DNA from: Flavobacteriaceae bacterium
GTDB lineage: Bacteria; Bacteroidota; Bacteroidia; Flavobacteriales; Flavobacteriaceae
Direction: 5' to 3'
NCBI GenBank assembly: GCA_014075215.1
Contig: CP046177.1
Coordinates: forward strand, 2,418,501-2,482,500
Length of the DNA: 64,000 nt
Shown: piece after piece, positions 26,167 through 35,418 of the stretch
Position numbering within the stretch: the stretch's first letter is position 1
Layout: every line of letters starts with the position of its first letter
The notes under the pieces: model-generated
Told to the model about the DNA's origin: nothing
Seen by the model: the letters and a program-made list of their open reading frames with translations, nothing else
Databases searched by the model: none
Made by a program: the position numbers and the translations under genes

Positions 26167-27045
26167 ATGGAACAAGCAATTAAAAATATAAACAATAGAA
26201 TTTCTAAAATAGCAATTTCGTTATTAACATTAGCTGTTACAACGTTATATATTGCGTGCGAAGATAATACATTACCCGAAGTAGGATCCATACCTGATTT
26301 AACACCTCCGACAGCAAATTTTTCAGCTACGCAGGGATCAGGAGCAGGTGATGCGTGGAAAGTATATACGTTTGCGAATTTATCAACAAGTGTCACAGAC
26401 TATTCCTGGAATTTCGGAGACGGAAATACCTCAACAGCAGTAGAACCTACAAATACGTTTCCCGGAGAAGGAACTTATACGGTAACACTTACTGCCAGTG
26501 ATAAATTGGGAGTGACAAACACACATTCTCAAGCTATAGAAGTTGTCGAACCACAAGCCCCGGTAATCATAGTACCTCCCATATTAGAAGCAAGTTTTGA
26601 AGATGGCACCCTGGATGGCGGTACAGGAGACGGTAGAGATTCTTGGAGAAATTCTAGTATGGGAGGAGTTATTCAAATTACTAGCAGTCCGGTACATGAA
26701 GGCTCTCAAGCTTCTAAATACCCATCTGCAGGCGACCGAATTGCATACCAGGAACTGGGAGTTTCTCCTAATTCGGATTATATACTTACGTATTGGTATA
26801 CGATTAAAACTTCTCCAGTAGGATCTATTACAGTATCTGTTTTAGCCGGCGGAGGATTTACAAATGTGGCAGATATACCGGCTGCTACAATTGCTTCTTT
26901 TGAAGGAACAGACCAATCAAGCGCCAATACTTATGTAAAGGTTGATTTACCATTTAATTCGGGAGCCAATTCTACAGTATCTATTTTTGTCACTAATCAA
27001 GGTGCCGAAGCCAGACTGGATTCATTTTCTATAGTATCAAACTAA
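26167..27045 (+). CDS. PKD-domain surface lipoprotein (SusE/F position)
   Basis: A 292-residue lipoprotein (LLTLAVTTLYIAC) with one PKD domain at about 55-120 (DYSWNFGDGNTSTAVEPTN followed by GEGTYTVTLTASDKLG). The C-terminal beta-sandwich at about 140-290 (EASFEDGTLDGGTGDGRDSW, YILTYWYTIK, RLDSFSIVSN) resembles a carbohydrate-binding module. It has no catalytic motif. Its place after SusD matches that of SusE/SusF-type binding proteins in polysaccharide loci. It probably helps hold alginate at the surface. The following PL7 lyase starts 4 bp after its stop. Confidence 0.78.
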   Translation: MEQAIKNINNRISKIAISLLTLAVTTLYIACEDNTLPEVGSIPDLTPPTANFSATQGSGAGDAWKVYTFANLSTSVTDYSWNFGDGNTSTAVEPTNTFPGEGTYTVTLTASDKLGVTNTHSQAIEVVEPQAPVIIVPPILEASFEDGTLDGGTGDGRDSWRNSSMGGVIQITSSPVHEGSQASKYPSAGDRIAYQELGVSPNSDYILTYWYTIKTSPVGSITVSVLAGGGFTNVADIPAATIASFEGTDQSSANTYVKVDLPFNSGANSTVSIFVTNQGAEARLDSFSIVSN

Positions 27046-27049
27046 AAAA

Positions 27050-27940
27050 ATGAAAAAAATTAAAGAATCATACCTAAGCATTTTATTTGTTGCTTTATGT
27101 AGTTTGACAAGTGCTTGCCAGGACGGACAAAAGGGGGAAAATACCCCAGAAACCGGAGTTAATAATGACCTATCTCCTGATGATTATAAGTTGCCGAGTA
27201 TTGATTTGAGTAATTGGAAAGTTACATTGCCCATAGGGAACCCAACCGAAATAGAACCACCGGAAATTTTAGGGTATGCTACAGATGAAACATTAAAGCC
27301 TTTTATGTATAATGATTCAATTAAAGGAGCATTGGTTTTCCACACATATCCGGGATCAACAACAACAAACTCATCGTATTCCAGAACAGAATTGAGAGAA
27401 CAAATGGTACCGGGAAGTAATACTACTAACTGGACATTCGCTCAAGGAGGGATTATAAAAGGCGAGTTAGCCATGGGTGAAATCACAAAGGATGCCAATG
27501 ACAATTATCACAGGACAATTATCATGCAGATACATGGGAGGCTAACTGATGAACAAAGAGATTTGATAGGATCCGGTGACAATAACGCTCCTCCTGTTTT
27601 AAAAATTTATTGGGTGAACGGAAAAGTGAGGGTAAAAACAAAAGTACTCAATGATTTGGATGCAACAGCAACAGAAATACTACATACTTCCGCTTGGGGG
27701 GATGATGTAGGGTATACATTTCCCGAGTATGTTGGTTTTGATAAATTTACTCTGGAAGTCAAAGTATCTCAAGGAAGAATGGAGGTGATTATGAACGGGG
27801 TATCAAAAGTGTACAATGATATCCATATGCAAAAATGGGGTATATTTGAAAATTATTTCAAAGCAGGAAATTATTTGGTAACACGTGATAGTTGGGCAAA
27901 TGCAAAAGTGGAATATTATTCGCTGGAAGTATCACATTAG
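27050..27940 (+). CDS. Alginate lyase lipoprotein, single PL7 domain
   Basis: A 296-residue lipoprotein (LSILFVALCSLTSAC) with one PL7 domain at about 50-293. The active-site motifs are SRTELREQM, IIMQIHGRL and ENYFKAGNYLVTR. The last differs from the usual Y-x-K-x-G-x-Y-x-Q by Leu-Val-Thr after the Tyr, the variant seen in some PL7 subgroups. Compared with the tandem enzyme at 18799, it belongs to a different subgroup, so the two may cut different block types (M-, G- or MG-rich) or act as endo and exo partners. It is the last gene of the susC run before the regulator. Confidence 0.88.
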   Translation: MKKIKESYLSILFVALCSLTSACQDGQKGENTPETGVNNDLSPDDYKLPSIDLSNWKVTLPIGNPTEIEPPEILGYATDETLKPFMYNDSIKGALVFHTYPGSTTTNSSYSRTELREQMVPGSNTTNWTFAQGGIIKGELAMGEITKDANDNYHRTIIMQIHGRLTDEQRDLIGSGDNNAPPVLKIYWVNGKVRVKTKVLNDLDATATEILHTSAWGDDVGYTFPEYVGFDKFTLEVKVSQGRMEVIMNGVSKVYNDIHMQKWGIFENYFKAGNYLVTRDSWANAKVEYYSLEVSH

Positions 27941-28014
27941 AAATAAAAATTAGGTAACGAGTGTTTTAAAAAGTTAAATTTGTTGAACTAAATTTTAGCA
28001 GAAAACAAACTAAG

Positions 28015-28716
28015 ATGAAGTTAGACGTAGTCACAAAAGTAGAAAATCAGAGCATTCAAGATGCTATTATTCTCAAGATAAGAGGTTTAATTAATTTCAA
28101 AAATCTGGAACCCGGCGACAAATTACCTTCCGAGAGAATGCTTTCCGAAAAATTTGGAGTTACAAGAGGAAATATACGGGAAGCGATTCAGAAGCTAGAG
28201 TTCTACGGATTGTTGAAATCCATTCCACAAAGCGGAACTTTTATTGCAAATATCGGTGTTATTGCCATGAATGGGATGATAGATGATATATTAAGGCTGG
28301 AAGAACCGGATTTTAAATCACTGGTTGAAACAAGAATACTCCTCGAATTAAAAACAGCAAGGCTTGCCGCTATTAGGAGAACCGAAGAAGATCTGGAAAG
28401 AATTAAAGACACTTTAGATGCTTTTATAGATAAAGTATTAAGAGGAGAAGATGCTGTTCAGGAAGATTTACTATTTCATCTTGCCATTGCAAAAGCAAGC
28501 GGAAACAGCACAATGAATACACTGATGTTAATGATTACTCCGGAAATCATCACAAATTTTGAGAAATATCTCATATGTGATGATGACCTGGCACAAAAGG
28601 GAATTCAAGAGCATACGGAAATATACAATGCAATAGTAGCACAAAACCCAAAATTGGCAAAAGAAAAAATGAAAGCTCATTTTAAAATATTATATCAGTA
28701 CTGTTATAATATTTAA
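28015..28716 (+). CDS. FadR-type GntR family transcriptional regulator (alginate locus)
   Basis: A 233-residue regulator: an N-terminal winged helix-turn-helix at about 10-75 (EPGDKLPSERMLSEKFGVTR, REAIQKLEFYGLLKSIPQSG) and a C-terminal all-helical FCD domain (ETRILLELKTARLAAIRRTE, DLLFHLAIAKASGNSTMNTL) that usually binds a small carboxylate and often a metal through His residues. FadR-group proteins bind TGGT-rich dyads, and TGGTNNACCA dyads occur at three promoters of this locus. I infer that this protein represses them and is released by a uronate intermediate such as KDG or DEH. A -7-like TAAATTTG lies at 27975-27982 without a matching -33 box. Confidence 0.88.
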   Translation: MKLDVVTKVENQSIQDAIILKIRGLINFKNLEPGDKLPSERMLSEKFGVTRGNIREAIQKLEFYGLLKSIPQSGTFIANIGVIAMNGMIDDILRLEEPDFKSLVETRILLELKTARLAAIRRTEEDLERIKDTLDAFIDKVLRGEDAVQEDLLFHLAIAKASGNSTMNTLMLMITPEIITNFEKYLICDDDLAQKGIQEHTEIYNAIVAQNPKLAKEKMKAHFKILYQYCYNI

Positions 28717-28892
28717 TCAAGTAAAAGCATGCGTGATTCAAGTAGTTCCTTAGTAAGATTTTCTACCGTATAAACAGCGTTAGTATTGAGAATAACTTTA
28801 AGTATGTGTTACCTGGTTCTTTTATGAATTAAATAAACAGAAATTTAAAAAAACTTACATAAGTACTTAGGAAGTACCACAAAATTAATATA

Positions 28893-30161
28893 ATGAAAAT
28901 AAAAGGACTCAGATGGTGGATTATCGGGCTAGTTTGTCTTGCGACGATTATTAATTATATAGATAGGGCCGCATTGGGAATCATGTGGCCGGAAATGAGT
29001 AAAGATCTTGGGTTAACTAAAGAAGCCTATGCTTGGATTATCAATATTTTTACAATCACATACGCTGCCGGTAAATTTATTTCAGGAAAAGTATACGATA
29101 AAGTAGGAACAAAAATAGGTTTTGTCTTATCAATTTTCTTCTGGTCTCTAGCGTCTATATTACACTTCTTTGCAAAAGGAGCTGCGTCATTAGGTATTTT
29201 TAGAGGTTTATTAGGTGTTGCAGAAGCGGGGAATTGGCCGGGAGCAGTAAAAAACAACGCAGAATGGTTTCCAATTAAAGAGCGCGGTTTAGCACAAGGA
29301 ATATTTAATGCAGGTGCTGCAATTGGTTCTATCATAGCTGCACCAACAATTTCAGAATTATTTGGTGTTTACGGATGGAAAGTGACTTTTATAATTATTG
29401 GCGTACTTGGTTTTTTGTGGATTATTCCATGGTTGATTATAAATAAAAAACAACCAAAAGATCACCCTTGGATTACTGACGAAGAAAAACGGCATATTAT
29501 TTCGGGAAGGCTGGAAGGCAGGCAGAATGATGATAGTAAAAGCCTGAGTGTATTAGAAATACTATCAAAAAAAGAATCGTGGGGAGTTATTACTGCACGC
29601 TTCTTTATTGAACCTATTTGGTGGTTATTTGTTTTTTGGATGCCTATTTATTTATCAGATCAATTTGGGTTCAATGTAAAAGAGATCGGATACTATGCTT
29701 GGTTTCCTTATGTAGGTGCTATGCTTGGGAGTTTAGCCGGTGGTTGGTATGTTAAAAAATTAATGAATTCAAGCAGCCTTGATAAATCAAGGAAAAAGGT
29801 TATTTCTATAGGAGCACTTATTATTGTGATATCAATTTTAGGAGCAATATTCTTGGCAGATACACCGGAAAAATTTGTGTCTTTTGTATTTGTTGTACTT
29901 TTTGGATTCCAATTCTCTATTAGTAATATCCAAACAATACCCAGCGATTTGTTAAATGGAAAATCTGTAGGAACTTTAGCTGGATTAGGAGGTAGTATTG
30001 GAGCAGTTTCAGTTATTATCATGAACTGGCTAATACCAAAAATAACAGTAGATTCGTATACGCCAGCATTTATTATTCTCGCTGTTTTAGCTCCCTTATC
30101 AGTCATGTCAATTTATGTGTTGATCAAAGAAATTAGACCGATAGAAAATAACAACAATTAA
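28893..30161 (+). CDS. MFS transporter, hexuronate/uronate type
   Basis: A 422-residue protein with 12 hydrophobic segments, starting WWIIGLVCLATIINYIDRAALG, which carries the DRAALG motif of the anion:cation symporter subfamily (ExuT/GudP/DgoT-like). EAGNWPGAVKNNAEWFPIKE and ERGLAQGIFNAGAAIGSIIA are also typical. It probably carries unsaturated monouronate, DEH or KDG across the inner membrane. It begins a set of four genes (transporter, reductase, kinase, aldolase). No TGGTNNACCA site is seen in the 176-bp upstream gap. Confidence 0.9.
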   Translation: MKIKGLRWWIIGLVCLATIINYIDRAALGIMWPEMSKDLGLTKEAYAWIINIFTITYAAGKFISGKVYDKVGTKIGFVLSIFFWSLASILHFFAKGAASLGIFRGLLGVAEAGNWPGAVKNNAEWFPIKERGLAQGIFNAGAAIGSIIAAPTISELFGVYGWKVTFIIIGVLGFLWIIPWLIINKKQPKDHPWITDEEKRHIISGRLEGRQNDDSKSLSVLEILSKKESWGVITARFFIEPIWWLFVFWMPIYLSDQFGFNVKEIGYYAWFPYVGAMLGSLAGGWYVKKLMNSSSLDKSRKKVISIGALIIVISILGAIFLADTPEKFVSFVFVVLFGFQFSISNIQTIPSDLLNGKSVGTLAGLGGSIGAVSVIIMNWLIPKITVDSYTPAFIILAVLAPLSVMSIYVLIKEIRPIENNNN

Positions 30162-30187
30162 CTAAACAAATAAAACTTAAAATAATA

Positions 30188-30952
30188 ATGAGCAAATCAG
30201 AAGGTAAAATAGCTATCGTTACAGGAGCTACAAGCGGTATTGGTTTTGAAGTAGCAAAGAGATTAGGAAAAGATGGATGTATTGCCATCTTAAATGGTAT
30301 CGATCATGAAGCAGGAGCTGAGAAAGTAGCAGCACTTACTGCCGAAGGAATCACCGCAGAATATTACGGGTTTGATGTTACAGACGAAGAAGCAGTTACC
30401 GAAAACATTAGCAAAATCGGTGAAAAATATGGTAAAATCGATACTCTTGTAAACAATGCCGGAGGATTGGGGGGAAGATCCAGATTCGAAGATATGACGA
30501 CTGAATTTTATAGATCAGTAATGGCTTTGAACCTTGATTCAACATTTTTTGCCTCAAGAGCAGCCATACCTTTCCTTAAAAAAGGAACGAATCCTTCAAT
30601 AATTAACTACACTTCAAATGCCGGCTGGAATGCCGGTGGGCCGGGAGCTGGTATTTATGGAACATCTAAGGCCGGAGTTCATGCAATAACAAGAGCGTTA
30701 GCAAAAGACCTTGCAGAATATGGAATTAGGGTCAACGCTGTATCTCCCGGTACAATTGATACTCCTTTCCATACTCAAATTAAAACAACCAAACCTGAAG
30801 TATTTGCTTCCTGGAAAAACAATATTATGTTAGGAAGGTTGGGACAACCTGAAGAAGTAGCATCTGTAGTTTCATTCTTAGCAAGTGAAGATGCGGCTTT
30901 CATTACTGCGGAAACTATTCAAATAGGCGGCGGGCAAGCGCTAGGGATATAA
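30188..30952 (+). CDS. SDR oxidoreductase, probable DEH reductase
   Basis: A 254-residue classical short-chain dehydrogenase: cofactor-binding TGATSGIGFEVAKRLG, NNAGG, catalytic Ser in IINYTSNAGWNAGG, Tyr-x-x-x-Lys in GIYGTSKAGVHAITRALAKD, and PGTIDTPFH. In alginate loci the SDR next to KDG kinase reduces 4-deoxy-L-erythro-5-hexoseulose uronate (DEH) to 2-keto-3-deoxygluconate (KDG) with NAD(P)H. The assignment here is by context. The family alone would also allow other sugar acid dehydrogenases. Confidence 0.85.
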   Translation: MSKSEGKIAIVTGATSGIGFEVAKRLGKDGCIAILNGIDHEAGAEKVAALTAEGITAEYYGFDVTDEEAVTENISKIGEKYGKIDTLVNNAGGLGGRSRFEDMTTEFYRSVMALNLDSTFFASRAAIPFLKKGTNPSIINYTSNAGWNAGGPGAGIYGTSKAGVHAITRALAKDLAEYGIRVNAVSPGTIDTPFHTQIKTTKPEVFASWKNNIMLGRLGQPEEVASVVSFLASEDAAFITAETIQIGGGQALGI

Positions 30953-31037
30953 AACAAAGAAATTTATTAAAAAATAAAATAATAGTTTAAACATTTAACC
31001 GAATAGTGTTAAATGATAAATTAAAACAATATTAAAA

Positions 31038-32078
31038 ATGAAAAAGGTAGTTACTTTTGGAGAAATAATGCTGCGTCTGGCACCACCGGGGTTTTTACGA
31101 TTTTCTCAGACAAATAATTTTGATGTTGTTTACGGCGGAGGAGAATCTAATGTAGCAGTATCGTTAGCAAATTATGGGGTTCCTGTAGATTTTGTTACCC
31201 GCTTACCAAACAATGATATCGGTCAGTGTGCCATGATGGAAATGCGCAAAAGAGGTGTGGGTGTTGATAAGATCATTTACGGAGGAGATCGTCTGGGGAT
31301 TTATTTTTTAGAGACCGGTGCTGTGAGTAGAGGAAGTAAAGTGGTCTATGATAGGGCACATTCTGCCATGTCAGAGGTCAAAGCCGGAATGGTAGATTGG
31401 GAAGAAGTTTTTACAAATGTAAGATGGTTTCATTGGACAGGAATTACTCCTGCTATTTCTCAAGGGGCTGCTGATGTTTGTTTGGAAGCTGTAAAAGTAG
31501 CAAGTAAGTTAGGTGTTACCATATCAACAGATCTGAACTATCGCGCTAAACTGTGGAAATATGGAGGTGATCGCGAAGCGATTATGACAGAATTGACTTC
31601 TTACTGTGATATCATTTTGGGGAATGAAGAAGACACTGAAAAACATTTTGGGATTCATCCCGAAGGGCTTGATGTACATAAACACGGACACAATGTAAAA
31701 GCAGAAGCGTTCTTATCGGTATGCAAGCAGATGATGAAAAAATTTCCAAGAGCCAAAAAAGTAATTACCACATTAAGAGGCTCTATCTCAGCGTCTCATA
31801 ACACTTGGGCAGGAGTAATGTATGACGGAACCACCATGTACGAATCACCGCAATATCAAATTACAGATATTGTTGATCGTGTAGGGGGAGGAGATTCTTT
31901 TATGGGAGGATTGATTTATGGATTGTTAAAATACCCGGATAACGATCAAAACGCATTGAACTTTGCCGTAGCAGCGTCATGCCTGAAACACACAATCAAA
32001 GGAGATGCAAATCTTGTTACCGTGGCTGAAGTAGAAAAACTAATGGACGGAGATGCCTCCGGAAGAGTTGCACGATAA
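31038..32078 (+). CDS. kdgK: 2-keto-3-deoxygluconate kinase
   Basis: A 346-residue PfkB-family sugar kinase: N-terminal KVVTFGEIMLRLAPPG, substrate-binding GGGESNVAVSLANYG, and the PfkB active-site motif DRVGGGDSFMGGLIYGLL with the catalytic Asp. It phosphorylates KDG to KDPG with ATP. It is followed after 11 bp by the KDPG aldolase gene and preceded by the DEH reductase, the order expected for alginate monomer catabolism. Confidence 0.9.
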   Translation: MKKVVTFGEIMLRLAPPGFLRFSQTNNFDVVYGGGESNVAVSLANYGVPVDFVTRLPNNDIGQCAMMEMRKRGVGVDKIIYGGDRLGIYFLETGAVSRGSKVVYDRAHSAMSEVKAGMVDWEEVFTNVRWFHWTGITPAISQGAADVCLEAVKVASKLGVTISTDLNYRAKLWKYGGDREAIMTELTSYCDIILGNEEDTEKHFGIHPEGLDVHKHGHNVKAEAFLSVCKQMMKKFPRAKKVITTLRGSISASHNTWAGVMYDGTTMYESPQYQITDIVDRVGGGDSFMGGLIYGLLKYPDNDQNALNFAVAASCLKHTIKGDANLVTVAEVEKLMDGDASGRVAR

Positions 32079-32089
32079 AGAAAGATACT

Positions 32090-32764
32090 ATGGCAAAATT
32101 TTCGAGAATAACAGTCGCTATGGTTATGGAAAAAACAGGGTTCGTTCCGTTGTTCTATAATGATGATATTGAGATCAGTAAGAAAGTTGTAAAAGTTTGT
32201 TATGATGGAGGAGCTCGCTTGTTAGAGTTTACAAACAGAGGTGATTTTGCTCACGAAATTTTTTCCGAACTCAATAAGTATGCCCTCAAAGAATTACCCG
32301 GAATGATACTTGGAGCGGGTTCTGTTACTGATGCGGGAACTGCATCTTTGTATATGCAGCTAGGGGCCAATTTTATTGTAACCCCAGTTTTACGAGAAGA
32401 CATAGCTTTAGTTTGCAATAGAAAAAAAGTTTTATGGTCACCGGGTTGTGGTTCCTTAACTGAAATTGCGAAGGCAGAAGAATTAGGTTGTGAAATTGTG
32501 AAATTATTTCCGGGAGGAATATACGGACCTGATTTTGTAAAGGCTATAAAAGGGCCTTGTCAATGGACCAGTATTATGCCAACAGGAGGAGTTTCACCTA
32601 CACGAGAAAACTTAGAAGCTTGGTTTAAAGCTGGTGTAACTTGTGTTGGTATGGGTTCAAAACTCATGGTTAAAAAAGAAGATGAAACCTATGACTATGA
32701 TAAAATTCAAACACTTACCAAAAACTCATTAGCAATTATTGCTGAGTTGAAAAGTAAAAACTGA
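32090..32764 (+). CDS. eda: KDPG aldolase (2-dehydro-3-deoxyphosphogluconate / KHG aldolase)
   Basis: A 224-residue class I aldolase: GARLLEFTNRGDFA carries the catalytic Glu, LGAGSVTDAGTASLYMQLGA and FIVTPVL the barrel core, and CEIVKLFPGGIYGPDFVKAI the Schiff-base Lys. It splits KDPG to pyruvate and glyceraldehyde-3-phosphate, the last step of the alginate pathway encoded here. Flavobacterial members often have this slightly extended form. A remnant of a LacI regulator starts 4 bp after the stop. Confidence 0.92.
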   Translation: MAKFSRITVAMVMEKTGFVPLFYNDDIEISKKVVKVCYDGGARLLEFTNRGDFAHEIFSELNKYALKELPGMILGAGSVTDAGTASLYMQLGANFIVTPVLREDIALVCNRKKVLWSPGCGSLTEIAKAEELGCEIVKLFPGGIYGPDFVKAIKGPCQWTSIMPTGGVSPTRENLEAWFKAGVTCVGMGSKLMVKKEDETYDYDKIQTLTKNSLAIIAELKSKN

Positions 32765-32767
32765 GTC

Positions 32768-32947
32768 ATGCTGTCTTCAATAACCATCAAAGAAATCTCT
32801 TCTATTTCAGGATACTCTGTTTCTACCGTTTCTAAAGCATTGAATGATGGGTATGAAGTTAAAGAAAAGCATATTCAAATATGGATTAGATTATATCGCT
32901 TCTGTGCTATTAAACCCTGTAAATCAAAACAATATGAACTTGACTAA
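32768..32947 (+). pseudogene. Remnant of a LacI-family regulator
   Basis: A 59-codon frame encodes only the DNA-binding head of a LacI-type repressor: TIKEISSISGYSVSTVSKAL then NDGYEVKEK, with the usual helix-turn-helix and hinge start. After residue 35 the sequence departs from the family and ends. The approximately 270-residue sugar-binding domain is absent before the PL6 gene. It lies directly after the aldolase gene, where LacI regulators often sit in alginate loci, so a former second regulator seems to have been lost by deletion. Confidence 0.78.
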
Positions 32948-33008
32948 ATTTTTGTCATGTACTTAGGTGATTTTTATAAAAAATAATGCGAAAGTTACTG
33001 TTAAGAAA

Positions 33009-35387
33009 TTAATTATTGATTAAACCAATAGTTTCTCTTTTATTATTTTTCTTTAGTAATGGGGATTTTTTACTTGGAATAAAATTCTTTTTATCTTCCC
33101 ATTTTGCACTTTTATATATTATATCCTTTTGAACAGCATTCTGAGTTGTTTTTACAGAACCACTGGAACTAACAAGGCAATTTTCAATAAGATTATTCGC
33201 TCCTTTTAAGCTTACCGGATGCTTTAAATTGTAGCTATTTATAAATACAGAATTCTTAATAATAACCTCCGGAATTCCTTTCGTTTTCAGAACGATTCCT
33301 TTCTCATAGTTTCCAACTTTATTAAAAATACAATTGCTTACTTCCAGTTTTCCACCTTGAATTGCCAACGTTGGGTCAGCTTTAAAATAATTGACAGCAA
33401 ATTGTTCAAGATTACTAAATACACTATTATGAATTTTTATATACTCGGCACTATATTTTCCAAAGGCTTTTTCAAAAGAAAGATTGAACCCCCTATAACT
33501 ATCTACAAACTTAGAATTTGTAATTACAATACTATCGGCTTTGGTACCAATGTATGCTTTGAATATACTTCCCCCTTTTTTGTTATTGAAGTTCTTAAAT
33601 GTAGAATTTCTAATATAAAGATTGTACTTCTCCGCATTATTTTTATCTGGCGATACAACAGCATATTTTACTTTGGTATCGTTATCTCCATCAAGAATCA
33701 AATTATCTAAAATAAGAGTGCTTTTAGGTTGAACTCTAAAAAAGTAATTAAGAGGTTTGGACAACTTATTATTTGCTTTGATTAGGGTTTCTCCACTTCC
33801 GATAATGGTAACCTTATCATTGATCTTTAGAGTTTTATCTGAGAAGTAGATGCCATTTTTTAATTGTAAAATATCACCATTATTTGTTTTTTTTAAAGCC
33901 TTTCCAAGTGTTTCTTGCCCGGGCTCAACAATAATAACTTTCTTTTTAACAGTGATTTTTGGAGCAACAATTACAGGCTTCCAATTAGGGCCGGTTTTTG
34001 TTAATAAGGCTTCAGGATACTGCCCATTATTTAGGTTAAAAGCGCCAACAACAATTTCTTTTCGAGGCGAGTTTACAATATCTTTTTTTGGGGTTTGTTC
34101 ATTTTTAAAAGTAGATGTTAATCCTGTATTTTTACTTGTAGGCATAGGAAGTGAACGAAGCAATTTCCAATCGACACTGAGTTTTTGAAAATAGTTTGCA
34201 TTAACAGACGATTCCGAGTCAACAATATTGTTGTGAAAAGAGATGCCGCTAATATCATCATGCGAATTAAAAATTTTCCCTTTAGTTGTATTAGTAATTA
34301 GGTTGTTGGCAAAAATGGTATTGATCGGAGGCAAGCTTTTTTCCGAATCTTTTCCTGCGGCAAATTCAATCGGTCCACAGTTAATGATTGTATTGTGTTG
34401 AATGTTAACGTTCTTCACCTGATGATATCTGTTTAAAGGAGAATTGGGAACCCCATTCATTACTACTATGGGGCCTCTATACCCATCACCTTTCAATCCA
34501 ACAAGCAGATTGTTTCTTACCACGTGTCCCTCGTTAATAATTCTAATTCCTCCGGTTTTAGAGACATTATTTCCCAAGAAAACGTTGCCCTCTACCAATG
34601 CATTATTACCATGTCTTAGTGTTAGAGTTCCTTTACTTGCAAAAAATAAATTATTCCTGTAAATATTATCTCCGGATTTATTAGAGATAATTTCTATTTC
34701 CCCATTGCAGTTCTTAAACATATTGTTTTCTACAATTGTCTTTGATGATTTCATAGAATTTGTACTCGTGCCTATACGTATGGTTTCACCTCCGTTTTCG
34801 CCTAAATCCGGACGGTGACCAAAGAAATTATGATCTATACGATGGTTGTTTTCTAAGTGGGCACCTCCTTTTAACCAAACAACCAGAGTTGTGCCTTTAT
34901 TTGTTTTACCTGTAAAATTGCAATGATCTATTCGATTATTTCTTCCCCATAAGTCTACCCAATGTGTATTAAAACTGCGATCCGATGGATTAAAATAAGA
35001 AACAGTACAATTGGTCAATCTTGAGTTATAAGCAAATTCTTTAGAATTTTTTCGAAACGAAATAACAGATTTGGAGCTAGGTGTACCATCTTTAAACCAC
35101 AGGCCATCAACCACCAAGTACTTTCCGTAAATGTTCATTTTCGAATCTCCGGTTATGATTACTTTCCCGGGAGTTTCTGCCTTAACTGTAATCGGGCTTT
35201 CTTTTTTTCCAATTCCAAAAACCTTTAAATAAACATTTTTCCATTCCCCATTCTTCATAATAATTGTTGATCCCGGGTTAGCTTTTTTGATGGCAGTATT
35301 AAACTCATTAAGATTAGTTACTAAGGTTTGCGAATAAATAGTTGAACTTATCAAGGAACTTGATAAAAGGATAAAGAAAAATTTCAT
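33009..35387 (-). CDS. Alginate lyase, PL6 family (with extra C-terminal beta-helix)
   Basis: ATG 35387 gives a signal peptide (MKFFFILLSSSLISSTIYSQ) and 792 residues. An in-frame GTG at 35402 lies within the operator and is rejected. Residues about 25-480 form the PL6 parallel beta-helix (NPGSTIIMKNGEWKN, GGETIRIGTSTNSM), with the catalytic Lys in EIISNKSGDN and Arg in TLTLRHGNNALVEGN. A second right-handed beta-helix occupies about 490-790 (TLGKALKKTNNGDILQLKNG, with repeated short strands). PL6 enzymes act on alginate, many with MG- or G-block preference, and some are exo-acting. It is transcribed away from the rest of the locus but shares the operator. Confidence 0.9.
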   Translation of the reverse strand: MKFFFILLSSSLISSTIYSQTLVTNLNEFNTAIKKANPGSTIIMKNGEWKNVYLKVFGIGKKESPITVKAETPGKVIITGDSKMNIYGKYLVVDGLWFKDGTPSSKSVISFRKNSKEFAYNSRLTNCTVSYFNPSDRSFNTHWVDLWGRNNRIDHCNFTGKTNKGTTLVVWLKGGAHLENNHRIDHNFFGHRPDLGENGGETIRIGTSTNSMKSSKTIVENNMFKNCNGEIEIISNKSGDNIYRNNLFFASKGTLTLRHGNNALVEGNVFLGNNVSKTGGIRIINEGHVVRNNLLVGLKGDGYRGPIVVMNGVPNSPLNRYHQVKNVNIQHNTIINCGPIEFAAGKDSEKSLPPINTIFANNLITNTTKGKIFNSHDDISGISFHNNIVDSESSVNANYFQKLSVDWKLLRSLPMPTSKNTGLTSTFKNEQTPKKDIVNSPRKEIVVGAFNLNNGQYPEALLTKTGPNWKPVIVAPKITVKKKVIIVEPGQETLGKALKKTNNGDILQLKNGIYFSDKTLKINDKVTIIGSGETLIKANNKLSKPLNYFFRVQPKSTLILDNLILDGDNDTKVKYAVVSPDKNNAEKYNLYIRNSTFKNFNNKKGGSIFKAYIGTKADSIVITNSKFVDSYRGFNLSFEKAFGKYSAEYIKIHNSVFSNLEQFAVNYFKADPTLAIQGGKLEVSNCIFNKVGNYEKGIVLKTKGIPEVIIKNSVFINSYNLKHPVSLKGANNLIENCLVSSSGSVKTTQNAVQKDIIYKSAKWEDKKNFIPSKKSPLLKKNNKRETIGLINN

Positions 35388-35393
35388 AATAAA

Positions 35394-35418
35394 CTGGTTC
35401 ACCAGATTGGTTTACCAA
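35394..35418. promoter_or_regulatory. Putative FadR-type operator, site 3
   Basis: On the plus strand, TGGTTCACCA (35395-35404) and TGGTTTACCA (35408-35417) lie 13 bp apart. Read on the minus strand, the site differs from the one at 17511 by only one base. It starts 7 bp upstream of the PL6 start codon and covers the predicted transcription start. Confidence 0.8.

Noticed and set aside
28717..28892. Operator-like ACCTGGTTC before the MFS gene
   Set aside because: Only half of the dyad is present and there is no promoter consensus beside it.
29708..30106. Minus-strand frame of 132 codons inside the MFS gene
   Set aside because: It is the mirror of membrane-helix codons and has no independent support.
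33009..35402. Tandem beta-helix strands in the PL6 gene as a DNA repeat
   Set aside because: The periodicity is in the protein fold. The nucleotide sequence is not a tandem repeat.
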